In this document: positions 1 through 9,779 of the stretch, in pieces | How positions within the stretch are numbered: the first letter of the stretch is position 1 | Layout of the letters: every line of letters starts with the position of its first letter | DNA from: Thalassococcus arenae | Lineage (GTDB): Bacteria > Pseudomonadota > Alphaproteobacteria > Rhodobacterales > Rhodobacteraceae | Direction: 5' to 3' | NCBI RefSeq assembly: GCF_019104745.1 | Contig: NZ_JAHRWL010000002.1 | Span: 248,001 to 312,000, forward strand | DNA length: 64,000 nt | Position numbers and translations under genes: made by a program | The notes under the pieces: generated by a model | Databases searched by the model: none | What the model was told of the DNA's origin: nothing | Seen by the model: only the letters and a program-made list of their open reading frames with translations

Positions 1-705
<705 letters not shown>

Positions 706-709
706 ACGT

Positions 710-1507
710 TCAGCCGATCTGCAAGAGGGCCGGTGCCGGGTTTGCGGCGCCGGCCTTTTCCGTGGCCGGTTTGGGCAGAGTGACGAACAGGATCGCCGGG
801 TTGGCGATGCCTTGGGCGGGAATGTCGGTGCGCATCGCGCCCAGGGTGGTTTGCAGGGTCTTTTGGTTGTCGCAGCTGGCCGAGGCGACGGCGGTGACAC
901 GGGTCGCTGGCGGCCAGCCCGCGTCCGCCAGCGCGGCATGAACCGCGTCCAGTTGCCGGGTCGCCATGTACAGCGCCAGCGTGGTGCCGGGTTGCGCGCA
1001 GGCCGCCAGGTCGGGCAACCCGTCGCCGTCGCGGCAGGTGGCGGTGGCCAGCACCACGCGTTCGGTTTCGCCGCGCTTGGTCAGCGGCTCGCCCAGGGCG
1101 GCGGCGGCGGCGCTGGCGGCGGTCACGCCGGGCACGATTTCCACCGGGATACCGGCCTGGCGCGCGGCGGCCAGTTCTTCCTCGGCGCGGCCGAACAGGC
1201 CCGGATCGCCGGATTTCAGCCGCACCACGCGGTGGCCCTGCCGGGCCTGCGCGACGATCAGCGCGCAGATGCGATCCTGGGGCCAGGCATTGGCGCCCAC
1301 CGCCTTGCCGACATAGATGCGGTCGGCCTGCGGGCGGGCGATGTCCAGCACCGCCGGATCGACCAACCGGTCGTAGAAGATCACGTCGGCCTGCGCGATG
1401 CGCGTGGCGGCGCGGAAGGTCAGCAGGTCGCGCGCGCCGGGCCCGGCGCCGACCAGCGCGATATGGCCGCCGGGTTCGCGGGGCAGGGACAAAGGCGCGG
1501 GGCTCAT
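710..1507 (-). CDS. cobA: Uroporphyrinogen-III C-methyltransferase, nas-linked copy
   Basis: SAM-dependent methylation of uroporphyrinogen III to precorrin-2, the first step toward the siroheme needed by NirB. The 265-residue protein has the SUMT-family P1 loop (VGAGPGARDLL), GDPGLFGRAEEE and PGVTAASAAAA motifs. The ATG at 1507 overlaps the nasA stop as ATGA; longer upstream readings lie inside nasA and were not used. It is the last gene of the nitrate operon, so cofactor supply should rise with nitrite reductase. It has no CysG-type N-terminal dehydrogenase/ferrochelatase domain, so later siroheme steps are encoded elsewhere. A second SUMT gene lies at 52462-53250. Confidence 0.9.
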   Translation of the reverse strand: MSPAPLSLPREPGGHIALVGAGPGARDLLTFRAATRIAQADVIFYDRLVDPAVLDIARPQADRIYVGKAVGANAWPQDRICALIVAQARQGHRVVRLKSGDPGLFGRAEEELAAARQAGIPVEIVPGVTAASAAAAALGEPLTKRGETERVVLATATCRDGDGLPDLAACAQPGTTLALYMATRQLDAVHAALADAGWPPATRVTAVASASCDNQKTLQTTLGAMRTDIPAQGIANPAILFVTLPKPATEKAGAANPAPALLQIG

Positions 1508-4128
1508 TCGGCGGCCATCGGCTTGGCGGTCTCGGCCAGAAGTGCTGCCAGTTCCGGCCGGCAGGACCCGCAATTGGTGCCGGCGCGCAGGGCGGCGCCG
1601 ATCGCCTCGACGCTGGTCAGGCGCTGGTCGGCGATGGCGGTGCGAATGGTGTTCACGCCGATGTCGAAACAGGCGCAAATGGTTGCGCCGGGATCGGGTC
1701 GGTCAGCCCCCGGCACGCCGCTGAGGATCGCCGCGTCGATCTCGGCCGCCAGTTGCCCGGCGAGATAGCTGCGCGACAGCGCCACGGGCTGTGGTCCGGC
1801 GAACAGCGCGGCTTGCAGGCGACCCGCCTCGAAGAAAGCCAGCCGGGCCAGGCCACGCCTGGCATCGGTGACCATCAGCGGCGCGGCTTCGTCGGACAGG
1901 CCCAGAACGGCGCGCGCATAGCTTGCCCAGTCATCCGGCGTTTCGGACAGCGCCAGTTCCAGCCGCCAGCCATCGGCGGTGCGGGCCTTGGCCCAATAGG
2001 CGGCCTCGTCGGGCCGCGGCTCGGCGCGCGACAGGGCAAAGGCATAGGCGGCGACGGGCAGGGGCGCGATGGCGCAGGGCGCGGCCTTGCTTTCGGGTTG
2101 GCCCGAGACCGGGTCGGTGATGGCGGGCACCAGCGCGTCGATGCGGCCGTGGCTGGCGGTCTCGCCGGTCCAGTGCATCGGTGCAAAGACCTCGCCCTTG
2201 CGGACCCGGTCGGTGACCATCACCCGCAGCACAGCGCGACCCCTGGTGGTGGTCACCTCGGCCAGTTCGGCGCTTTTGAGGCCGAGTGCCAGCGCGTCTT
2301 CGGGGTGCAATTCCAGGAACGGCTCGGCCAGATGCGCCGACAGGCGCGGAGACAGGGCGGTGCGGGTCATGGTGTGCCAGTGATCGCGCACGCGGCCGGT
2401 GTTCAGGACAAAGGGATGTTCGGCATCGGGCACCTGTGCCGGTGCACGGCTGCGCAGCGGCAGCATCCGGGCGCGGCCATCGGGGGTGAAGAACCGCCCG
2501 TCGCCGAAGAACCGCCCGCCGGTCCGCGCGGCGGTGACCGGCCAGCGGACGGGCGACAGCGCCTCGTATTCGGCATCCGACAGGTCGGACAGGGCCGAGA
2601 TGTCGAAATCGCGGCCAAGCTTGCCCGCGATGCCCGACAGCGCGGCGTATTCGCGAAAGATCTCGGCCGGGGTTTCGTAGTCGAAGGCGCGGACGAACCC
2701 CATGCGGCGCCCGATTTCGGCCAGGATCGCCCAGTCGGGTCGGGCCTGGCCTCGCGCGGGAAGAAAGGCGCGCTGGCGCGAGATGCAGCGTTCGGAATTG
2801 GTGACGGTGCCGTCCTTTTCGCCCCAGGCGCTGGCGGGCAGCAGCACATCGGCCAGCCGCGCGGTGTCGTTTCGGGCGGTGATGTCGGACACCACGACGA
2901 AATCGCAACCCGCGATGGCGTCGCGCACCGCGTCGGCCTCGGGCATGGACACGGCCGGGTTGGTGTGGATGATCCACAGCGCCTTGATCCGCCCATCGGC
3001 CACGGCGCGGAACATGTCGACGGCCTTGAGACCGGGTTGCGTGGCGATGGTGGGTGCGTCCCAGAAATCGCGCACCGCGGCCCGGTGTTCGGCATTTTCG
3101 ATATCCAGGTGGCAGGCCAGCATGTTGGCCAGCCCGCCCACCTCGCGCCCGCCCATCGCATTGGGCTGGCCGGTGACGCTGAACGGACCCATGCCGGGTT
3201 TGCCGATCCGCCCCGTCGCCAGGTGGCAATTGAGGATGGCGTTGACCTTGTCGCTGCCCGAGCTCGACTGGTTTACGCCCTGCGAATAGACGGTGACGAC
3301 CTTTTCGGTGCGCGCCCAGAGCGCGTAGAAGGCGGCCAGATCGGCCTCGGACAGGCCGGTCGTGGCGGGCGGATCGTTGCGCGCGGCATCAAGCGCGGCG
3401 TCGAAACCGCTGACATGCGCGCCGACAAAGCCCGCATCGATCGCACCCACCTCGTGCAGATGCGCCAGCAGCCCGTTGAACAGGGCCACGTCGCTGCCGG
3501 GTTTCAGGGCCAGGTGCAGGTCGCCGAGTTCGGTGGTCGCGGTGCGGCGGGGGTCGATGGTGACGACGCGCAGGCCGGGGCGCGCGGCCTTGGCCGCTGC
3601 CAGGCGCTGGAACAGGACCGGGTGGCACCAGGCCAGGTTCGAGCCGGTCAGCACCACAAGATCGGCCTCTTCGAGATCGGTGTAGAGACCCGGCACCGTG
3701 TCGCTGCCGAAGGCGCGCTTGTGGCCTGCCACGGACGAGGCCATGCAGAGCCGCGAATTGGTGTCGATATTGGCCGAACCGATGAAGCCCTTCATCAGCT
3801 TGTTGGCGACGTAATAATCCTCGGTCAGCAACTGCCCCGAGACGTAGAAGGCGACGCTGTCGGGGCCATGCGCGGCGATGGCGTCGGTGAACCGCTGCGC
3901 CACCAGCGACAGCGCGCTGTCCCAGCCGGTTTCCTGCCCGTTCACCCGCGGTGCCAGAAGGCGGTCGTCCAGCCCCAGCGTTTCGCCCAGGGCCGAGCCC
4001 TTGGAGCAGAGCCGGCCCAGGTTGGCGGGATGGTCGGGATCGCCCTTGGCGGTCCAGCGGCCCGCATCGTCGCGTGCCGCGATCACCCCGCAGCCGACAC
4101 CGCAATAGGGGCAGGTGGTGCGCATCAC
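1504..4128 (-). CDS. nasA: Assimilatory nitrate reductase catalytic subunit
   Basis: Cytoplasmic molybdenum enzyme reducing nitrate to nitrite. The 874-residue protein opens with a [4Fe-4S] motif (Cys6, Cys9, Cys13, Cys41), followed by the Mo-bisMGD oxidoreductase domains and a C-terminal molybdopterin dinucleotide-binding domain. The last ~60 residues form a BFD-like [2Fe-2S] module (CACFDIG and GTNCGSCRPEL), as in NasA proteins that accept electrons directly. No Tat signal is present, consistent with assimilation. ATG 4128 overlaps the nirD stop (ATGA). No NasB-type diaphorase or NasG-type ferredoxin gene is seen beside it, so the electron donor is not identified here. Confidence 0.95.
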   Translation of the reverse strand: MMRTTCPYCGVGCGVIAARDDAGRWTAKGDPDHPANLGRLCSKGSALGETLGLDDRLLAPRVNGQETGWDSALSLVAQRFTDAIAAHGPDSVAFYVSGQLLTEDYYVANKLMKGFIGSANIDTNSRLCMASSVAGHKRAFGSDTVPGLYTDLEEADLVVLTGSNLAWCHPVLFQRLAAAKAARPGLRVVTIDPRRTATTELGDLHLALKPGSDVALFNGLLAHLHEVGAIDAGFVGAHVSGFDAALDAARNDPPATTGLSEADLAAFYALWARTEKVVTVYSQGVNQSSSGSDKVNAILNCHLATGRIGKPGMGPFSVTGQPNAMGGREVGGLANMLACHLDIENAEHRAAVRDFWDAPTIATQPGLKAVDMFRAVADGRIKALWIIHTNPAVSMPEADAVRDAIAGCDFVVVSDITARNDTARLADVLLPASAWGEKDGTVTNSERCISRQRAFLPARGQARPDWAILAEIGRRMGFVRAFDYETPAEIFREYAALSGIAGKLGRDFDISALSDLSDAEYEALSPVRWPVTAARTGGRFFGDGRFFTPDGRARMLPLRSRAPAQVPDAEHPFVLNTGRVRDHWHTMTRTALSPRLSAHLAEPFLELHPEDALALGLKSAELAEVTTTRGRAVLRVMVTDRVRKGEVFAPMHWTGETASHGRIDALVPAITDPVSGQPESKAAPCAIAPLPVAAYAFALSRAEPRPDEAAYWAKARTADGWRLELALSETPDDWASYARAVLGLSDEAAPLMVTDARRGLARLAFFEAGRLQAALFAGPQPVALSRSYLAGQLAAEIDAAILSGVPGADRPDPGATICACFDIGVNTIRTAIADQRLTSVEAIGAALRAGTNCGSCRPELAALLAETAKPMAAE

Positions 4129-4457
4129 GCGACCTCGGCCCGTTGAAAGGCGGCCATCTCCAGCAGCACACGGCCGTCTTCGACGCGGGCCTTGTAGGTC
4201 GGCACGCGGCCGCTGTCGGCGCCCTGCGCCTCGCCGGTTTCCAGCGAGATCACCCAGTTGTGCAAGGGGCAGGTGACGCCATGGCCATGCACGATGCCTT
4301 CGGACAACGGCCCGCCCTTGTGTGGGCAGCGGTCGGCGATGGCGAAGATCGCGTCGTCTGCGGTGCGGAAAACGGCAACGCAGCCCATCGCCGTCTTGAC
4401 CTTGCGCGCACCGCGCGCGGGGATGTCGTCCAAAGCGCCCAGATCCAGCCAGCTCAT
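4125..4457 (-). CDS. nirD: NADH-dependent nitrite reductase small subunit
   Basis: Rieske-type partner of NirB in reducing nitrite to ammonium. The 110-residue protein keeps both halves of a Rieske [2Fe-2S] motif: CPHKGG and CPLHNW. Many NirD proteins have lost these cysteines and histidines, so this one probably carries the cluster, as in the Paracoccus NasG-like/NirD group. ATG 4457 overlaps the nirB stop and the 3' end overlaps the nasA start, both as ATGA, which implies tight co-translation. Much longer upstream readings in this frame lie inside nirB and are spurious. Confidence 0.93.
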   Translation of the reverse strand: MSWLDLGALDDIPARGARKVKTAMGCVAVFRTADDAIFAIADRCPHKGGPLSEGIVHGHGVTCPLHNWVISLETGEAQGADSGRVPTYKARVEDGRVLLEMAAFQRAEVA

Positions 4458-6889
4458 TCCGCGGCCTCCTTCGTCAGATCGGCCAGCGGCTGATAGCGTT
4501 CGGCCTTGGTTTTCGCGTGTTCCGCCCAGGGGTCCTTGCGGTAGATCGATTGCGACAGCTCGAAAGCCTCGACCAGGCGCTTGCGTTCGGAGAGATCCTC
4601 GACGACGCGGGCGCGCACCCAGTCCAGCCCGACCTTGGCCAGCCATTTGTAGGGCCGGTCGAGATACTTGGCGTTCTCGCGGTAGAGCTGGACGAAGGCC
4701 ACCGTGATCTCGATCGCCTCGGCCTCGGTGGGCACGTCGGCCAGGCGTTCGGTTTCCTTGACATCCATGCCCGCCGCGCCGCCGACCCCGATCTGGTAGC
4801 CGCTGTCGACGCAGATCACGCCCACGTCCTTGCAGGTCGCCTCGGCGCAGTTGCGCGGGCAGCCGGATACGGCCAGCTTGACCTTGTGCGGCGTCCATGA
4901 CCCCCACAGCGCCTGTTCCAGCTTGATCCCCAGCCCCGTGCTGTCCTGCGTGCCAAAGCGGCAATGGTCGGTGCCGACGCAGGTCTTCACCGTGCGCAAC
5001 CCCTTGGAATAGGCGTGGCCCGAGACCAGGCCCGCCTTGTTCAGATCGGCCCAGATCGCCGGCAGGTCTTCGCCCTTCACCCCCAGCAGGTCGATGCGCT
5101 GTCCGCCCGTGACCTTGACGGTGGGGACGTTGTATTTCTCGGCCGCGTCGGCGATGGCGCGCAATTCGCGCGGGTTGGTGATGCCGCCCCACATGCGCGG
5201 CACGACGCTGAAGGTGCCGTCCTTCTGGATGTTGGCGTGCTTGCGTTCGTTGATGAACCGGCTTTGCGGGTCGTCTTTGTAGTCCAGAGGCCAGTCCGCG
5301 ATCAGGTAGAAATTCAGCGCCGGACGGCAGACATGGCAGCCATCGGGCGTCTTCCACGCGCCGGCCTGCCAGACCGCGGGCATGGATTTCAGTTCCTGCG
5401 ACTTGATCAGGCGGCGGACATCTTCGTGCGTCAGATCGGTGCAGCCGCACATGGGTTGCGCCGCGGGCATCTGGAACGCATCGCCCAGCGTCACCGCCAG
5501 CACCTGTTCCACCAGCCCCGTGCAGGTCCCGCAGGACCCGCTGGCCTTGGTCTGCGCGCGCACTGCGCCCAGATCGGTCGCGCCGCCCTCGATGGCCTTG
5601 ACGATCTGTCCCTTGCATATGCCGTTGCAGCCGCAGATCTCTGCCTCATCCGGCAAGGCTGCAACGGCCGCCAAGGGGTCCACGGGGGCGCCCCCCTGGA
5701 AGGCGGGGCCGAAGATCAGGGTGTCGCGGCTGTCCGAGATATCCTCGGCGGACGTGATCAGCCCCATGAACCAGTTGGCATCGCTGGTGTCGCCGTAGAA
5801 CACCGCGCCGACCAGCCGGTCGTCTTCGATCACCAGGCGCTTGTAGACGCCGCGTCCGGGATCGCGAAAGACGATGTCCTCGCGGTTGGGGCCTTCGGCG
5901 AAATCGCCGGCACTGAACAGGTCGCAGCCGGTGACCTTGAGTTTCGTCGACAACTCCCTGGGAACAAAGGCTGCGGGTTCCGCCATCAGGGATTTCGCCA
6001 GCACCTTTGCCTGATCGTAGAGCGGTGCCACGAGGCCGAAAAGCTGGCCGTCGAATTCCACGCATTCGCCCACGGCGAAGATGTCGGGGTCCGAGGTCAT
6101 CATTTGCGCGCTGATCTCGATACCGCGTGCGACCGAGAGGCCCGCATCGGTGGCCAGCCGCGTCTCGGGGCGGATGCCCACGGCCATGACCACCAGATCG
6201 GCATCCAGCACTTCGCCGCTTTCCAGCAGCACGGCCTCGGCCCGGGTTTCGCCCAGGATCGCCTTGGTCGAGGCCTGGGTCTTGACCGTGATGCCGCGAC
6301 GTTCGAGATCCTGCTTCAGCAGGAACCCCGCGGCGGGGTCCAGTTGCCGTTCCATCAGGTGGCCCATCAGGTGCAGCACGGTGACGTCCATGCCGCGTTC
6401 CCTGAGCCCCGCCGCCGCTTCCAGCCCCAGCAGCCCACCGCCGATCACCACCGCCTTGCCGCCCTTGGCGGCGGCGTCGATCATCGCGTTGGTATCGTCG
6501 AGATCGCGGTAGGTGATGACGCCGGGCAGGTCCTTGCCCGGCACGGGGATGATGAAGGGCGCCGATCCGGTGGCGATGACCAGCTTGTCATAGGGGACAT
6601 GGCCGTTCTGACCCTCGACCACCTTCATCTCGGGGTCGATGCGGATCACATGTTCGCCGAAGCGGCAGGTGACGTTGTGGCGGGCATAGAAATCGTCGTC
6701 ATGGGTGACGATGTCGGCATAGGTCTTTTCACCCGACAGGACCGGGCTGAGCATGATGCGGTTGTAGTTGCCGCGCGGCTCGGCGTTGAAAAGGGTGATG
6801 TCGAAGGCATCGGGGGCGTCCTCGACCAGGTGTTCGATCACCCGTCCAGAGGCCATGCCGGCGCCGATGATGACAAGGCGTTGGGTCAT
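4454..6889 (-). CDS. nirB: NADH-dependent nitrite reductase large subunit
   Basis: Six-electron reduction of nitrite to ammonium with NADH. The 811-residue protein has an N-terminal FAD/NADH oxidoreductase region (VIIGAGMASGR; VVIGGGLLGLEAA). Next come BFD-like [2Fe-2S] cysteines (CGCNGICKG; SGSCGTCTG) and a C-terminal siroheme/[4Fe-4S] domain with CVGTDHCRFG and SGCPRNCAE. Start: ATG 6889 has GGAG 8 bases upstream. GTG 6898 would give three more residues and a GTGA overlap with the ATPase gene, but it has no spaced ribosome-binding site. The chosen start leaves 5 bases between genes. Confidence 0.94.
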   Translation of the reverse strand: MTQRLVIIGAGMASGRVIEHLVEDAPDAFDITLFNAEPRGNYNRIMLSPVLSGEKTYADIVTHDDDFYARHNVTCRFGEHVIRIDPEMKVVEGQNGHVPYDKLVIATGSAPFIIPVPGKDLPGVITYRDLDDTNAMIDAAAKGGKAVVIGGGLLGLEAAAGLRERGMDVTVLHLMGHLMERQLDPAAGFLLKQDLERRGITVKTQASTKAILGETRAEAVLLESGEVLDADLVVMAVGIRPETRLATDAGLSVARGIEISAQMMTSDPDIFAVGECVEFDGQLFGLVAPLYDQAKVLAKSLMAEPAAFVPRELSTKLKVTGCDLFSAGDFAEGPNREDIVFRDPGRGVYKRLVIEDDRLVGAVFYGDTSDANWFMGLITSAEDISDSRDTLIFGPAFQGGAPVDPLAAVAALPDEAEICGCNGICKGQIVKAIEGGATDLGAVRAQTKASGSCGTCTGLVEQVLAVTLGDAFQMPAAQPMCGCTDLTHEDVRRLIKSQELKSMPAVWQAGAWKTPDGCHVCRPALNFYLIADWPLDYKDDPQSRFINERKHANIQKDGTFSVVPRMWGGITNPRELRAIADAAEKYNVPTVKVTGGQRIDLLGVKGEDLPAIWADLNKAGLVSGHAYSKGLRTVKTCVGTDHCRFGTQDSTGLGIKLEQALWGSWTPHKVKLAVSGCPRNCAEATCKDVGVICVDSGYQIGVGGAAGMDVKETERLADVPTEAEAIEITVAFVQLYRENAKYLDRPYKWLAKVGLDWVRARVVEDLSERKRLVEAFELSQSIYRKDPWAEHAKTKAERYQPLADLTKEAAE

Positions 6890-6894
6890 GTCTG

Positions 6895-8613
6895 TCACTC
6901 CGCCGCGATGGCCTTGGGGGCCGGTTTGGTTTTCGGTGTCGCGCCAGAGGCGTGCTTGGATTGATTTCCGTGTTCGTATTCCTCAAGGAAATCAAGCACC
7001 TCTTGCCGATACTTGTAGTAATCGGGATGTTCCAGCAGCGCCTTGCGGCTGCGCGGGCGCGGCAGGTCGACATTGGTGATCTTGCCGATCGTGGCCTGCG
7101 GGCCGTTGGTCATCATCACCACGCGATCGGCAAGCAGGATCGCCTCGTCAACGTCGTGAGTGACGCAGATCGCGGTGACCTTGGTGCGGGACCAGACCTC
7201 CATCAACACCTCCTGCAGCTCCCACCTTGTGAGGCTGTCGAGCATCCCGAAAGGTTCGTCGAGCAGCAGCAGCTTGGGCGACAGGGCAAAGGCCCGGGCG
7301 ATGCCGACGCGCTGTTTCATGCCGTTGGACAGATCGATTGCGGGCTTGTCCATCGCGTCGCCCAGGCCGACCCGTTCGAGGTAGTATTCCACCACGTCCT
7401 GGCGTTCGGCCTGGGAGGCGCGGGGATAGACCTTGTCGACGCCGATGGCGACGTTTTCCTTGGCCGTCAGCCAGGGAAACAGCGACGGCGACTGAAACAC
7501 CACGGCGCGTTCCGGATCGGCGCCCTCGACGTGACGGCCATCCAGCTTGATCGCGCCCTTGGAGATCTCGTTCAGACCTGCGGCCATGGTCAGCACGGTG
7601 GACTTGCCGCAACCGGAATGGCCGATCAGGCTGATGAACTCACCGCGATCCAGTTTCAGGTTGAAATCCTCGACCACCGTCAAGGGGCCCTTCGGCGTGG
7701 GATAGACCTTGTGAAGTTGCGAGAAGTCGAGGAAGCGTTCGTCCAGCAAGCCTTCCTGCGCTTCTTTCACGACACTCGGCACGCCGTGGATCGGCATGAC
7801 GTCGGGCAACAGGCGCGTGCCCTCGATCTTGGCTTCGATGCCCACATCCATCAGGTAGGTCGTGACCTTGGCGCGCAGGGCCTTGAACGTGTCGTCATGG
7901 TTCATTTCCGACCGGTCGCGCGGGCGGGGGATTGTGACCTTGAATTCCTCGCCCAACGTGCCGTCGGGGTTCAGCGCGATGATCCGGTCGGCCAGGACGA
8001 TCGCCTCGTCGACATCGTTGGTGATCAGCACGCAGGTCTTCTTGTCGGCCTCCCAGATCGCCTCGATCTCGTCGGCGAGGTTGGCGCGGGTCAGGGCATC
8101 CAGCGCCGACAGCGGTTCGTCCAGCAGCAGAACCTCGGGATCCATGGCCAGGGCGCGGGCGACGTTGACGCGTTGGCGCATGCCGCCCGAAAGCTCGGCC
8201 GGGCGCCGCGACGCGGCGTGGCTGAGGCCGACCATCCTGACGTAATGGGCCACCTTGGCGGCGCGTTCGGTCTTGCCGAGATGCCGGAACATCGTGTCGA
8301 CCGCCAAGCCCACATTTCCGTTCACCGTCAGCCACGGCATCAGCGAATAGCTTTGGAAAATCACGCCGCGTTCGGGGCCGGGCCCGGTAACCGGCGCGCC
8401 CTTGTAGAGCACCTGGCCGCTGGTCGGCATTTCCAGCCCGGCCATCAGGTTGATCAGCGTGGTCTTGCCGGTGCCGGAAAAGCCCAGCAGAACCAGGAAT
8501 TCGCCCTCTTGCACGGTCAGCGAGATGTCGCGCAGGACGTCGGTGCGGTGAATCCCGGTGCCGAAGCTTTTCGAGACGGATTTGAATTCGATCACGGGTG
8601 CGGTGCTTGTCAT
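6895..8613 (-). CDS. Nitrate ABC transporter ATPase, NrtC/NrtD-like tandem fusion
   Basis: Energises nitrate/nitrite import with NrtB and NrtA. The 572-residue protein holds two complete ABC domains in tandem. The first has Walker A GFSGTGKTT, signature LSGGMRQR and Walker B LLLDEPLSALD. The second, starting near residue 300, has GHSGCGKST, LSNGMKQR and LLLDEPFGMLD. Cyanobacterial NrtC instead carries a C-terminal NrtA-like domain; none is seen here, so this is a one-gene heterodimer equivalent. Both active sites look intact. ATG 8613 lies 5 bases after the nrtB stop. Confidence 0.9.
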   Translation of the reverse strand: MTSTAPVIEFKSVSKSFGTGIHRTDVLRDISLTVQEGEFLVLLGFSGTGKTTLINLMAGLEMPTSGQVLYKGAPVTGPGPERGVIFQSYSLMPWLTVNGNVGLAVDTMFRHLGKTERAAKVAHYVRMVGLSHAASRRPAELSGGMRQRVNVARALAMDPEVLLLDEPLSALDALTRANLADEIEAIWEADKKTCVLITNDVDEAIVLADRIIALNPDGTLGEEFKVTIPRPRDRSEMNHDDTFKALRAKVTTYLMDVGIEAKIEGTRLLPDVMPIHGVPSVVKEAQEGLLDERFLDFSQLHKVYPTPKGPLTVVEDFNLKLDRGEFISLIGHSGCGKSTVLTMAAGLNEISKGAIKLDGRHVEGADPERAVVFQSPSLFPWLTAKENVAIGVDKVYPRASQAERQDVVEYYLERVGLGDAMDKPAIDLSNGMKQRVGIARAFALSPKLLLLDEPFGMLDSLTRWELQEVLMEVWSRTKVTAICVTHDVDEAILLADRVVMMTNGPQATIGKITNVDLPRPRSRKALLEHPDYYKYRQEVLDFLEEYEHGNQSKHASGATPKTKPAPKAIAAE

Positions 8614-8618
8614 GGCGC

Positions 8619-9695
8619 TCACCGGTTGTTTGAGAAGGTGAACATCGACTGGATCGCGTACATCAGCCGATCCAGCAGGAAGCCGATGATGCCGATGGTG
8701 AAGACCGCGACCATGATCTTGGCGAGCGACTGGCTGGAGCCGTTCTGGAATTCGTCCCAGACGAACTTGCCCAGGCCGGGGTTCTGCGCCAGCATCTCGG
8801 CGGCGATCAGCACCATCCAGCCGACACCGAGGCTCAGCCGCAACCCGGTGAAGATCAGCGGCAGGGCCGAAGGCAGGACCAGCTTGGTGATCTTGGTCCA
8901 GGTGTTCATCTTGAGCACCTTCGAGACGTTGACCAGGTCCTTGTCGATGCTGGCCACGCCAAGCGCGGTGTTGATGAGCGTGGGCCAGAGCGAACAAAGC
9001 GTCACGGTAATGGCCGAGATCAGGAAGGACTTGGCGAACCAGCCGTCCTGGGTGACGTAGACCGCCGAGACGATCATCGTCACGATAGGCAGCCAGGCCA
9101 GCGGCGAGACGGGCTTGAAGATCTGGATCAGCGGATTCAGGGCGGCATTGGCGGTTTTCGACAGGCCTGCCGCGATGCCCAGCGGAACGGCGACCGCAGT
9201 GGCGATCAGGAAGCCGAAGAACACGGTTTTGATCGAGGTCCAGATCTGCTGGTAATAGGTCGGCGCGCCGGTGAAGGCCCGTTCCTTGGGTTCCTTGCCC
9301 TGCGCGATCAGGCGTTCGTTCAGCTGGGCGACCTTGGCGTCGAAATCGGCCTTTTGGGCGCCCTTGGCCCGCGCGTCCTCGTGCAGGAATACCGCCTGTT
9401 CCCAGACCTGGGCCGGTCCCGGCACGGCGCCGAGCGAGGTTTGCACCTTGGGCGCGAGCGTGCCCCAGAGCAGCAGGAAAGCCGCGATGGCCAGCAGGGG
9501 AATCGCCAGCAGGCGCCAGATTTCCTTGACCTGGGCTTGCGGGTTGTCTCCGGCGGCGGCGCGCAGGATCGGCGTCACCCAGCTCAGGCCCAGCACGTTG
9601 AACCATTTGTCCGCGGTGTTGATGCGAGTGAAAAGTCGTTCGCGGCGGGCCTCGCGGGCGGCGGATGCGGCGAAATCCGGGTCGACGGTGGTCAT
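8619..9695 (-). CDS. nrtB: Nitrate ABC transporter permease
   Basis: Inner-membrane channel subunit of the nitrate importer. The 358-residue protein has an N-terminal membrane segment near residues 65-82, a hydrophilic insert of about 80 residues, then the BPD-type permease domain with five or so membrane segments. The EAA-like cytoplasmic loop is recognisable around VNVSKVLKMNTW and LVLPSALPLIFTGLRLSLG. The sequence follows the NrtB/TauC/SsuC family. A palindromic element fills the gap between it and nrtA, so its expression may be set lower than that of the binding protein. Confidence 0.92.
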   Translation of the reverse strand: MTTVDPDFAASAAREARRERLFTRINTADKWFNVLGLSWVTPILRAAAGDNPQAQVKEIWRLLAIPLLAIAAFLLLWGTLAPKVQTSLGAVPGPAQVWEQAVFLHEDARAKGAQKADFDAKVAQLNERLIAQGKEPKERAFTGAPTYYQQIWTSIKTVFFGFLIATAVAVPLGIAAGLSKTANAALNPLIQIFKPVSPLAWLPIVTMIVSAVYVTQDGWFAKSFLISAITVTLCSLWPTLINTALGVASIDKDLVNVSKVLKMNTWTKITKLVLPSALPLIFTGLRLSLGVGWMVLIAAEMLAQNPGLGKFVWDEFQNGSSQSLAKIMVAVFTIGIIGFLLDRLMYAIQSMFTFSNNR

Positions 9696-9713
9696 GCTCT
9701 GTTGCTCCTTGCC

Positions 9714-9768
9714 GGGGACGGTGGGCGCCGCTCGCTCTTGCAGAGCATCGCCCCGCCCGCCATCCCGT
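9714..9768. repeat. Palindromic repeat, copy 1 (nrtA-nrtB gap)
   Basis: A hairpin-forming element fills most of the gap between nrtA and nrtB. Outer arms GGGACGGTGGGCG and CGCCCGCCATCCC pair at 12 of 13 positions. About 40 of 55 positions match the element at 56868-56922, including the block GCATCGCCCCGCCCGCC. There is no T-run, so it looks like a REP-type mRNA-stabilising or processing element, not an intrinsic terminator. Confidence 0.6.
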
Positions 9769-9779
9769 AGAGGTTTCGG

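Noticed and set aside
1753-4146. A 797-codon open frame opposite nasA
   Set aside because: It is antisense to the clearly conserved nasA, has no family motif and a Gly/His/Arg-rich composition typical of antisense frames in GC-rich DNA.
4964-6964. A 666-codon frame opposite nirB
   Set aside because: Antisense to nirB; no motif and unusual His/Gln content.
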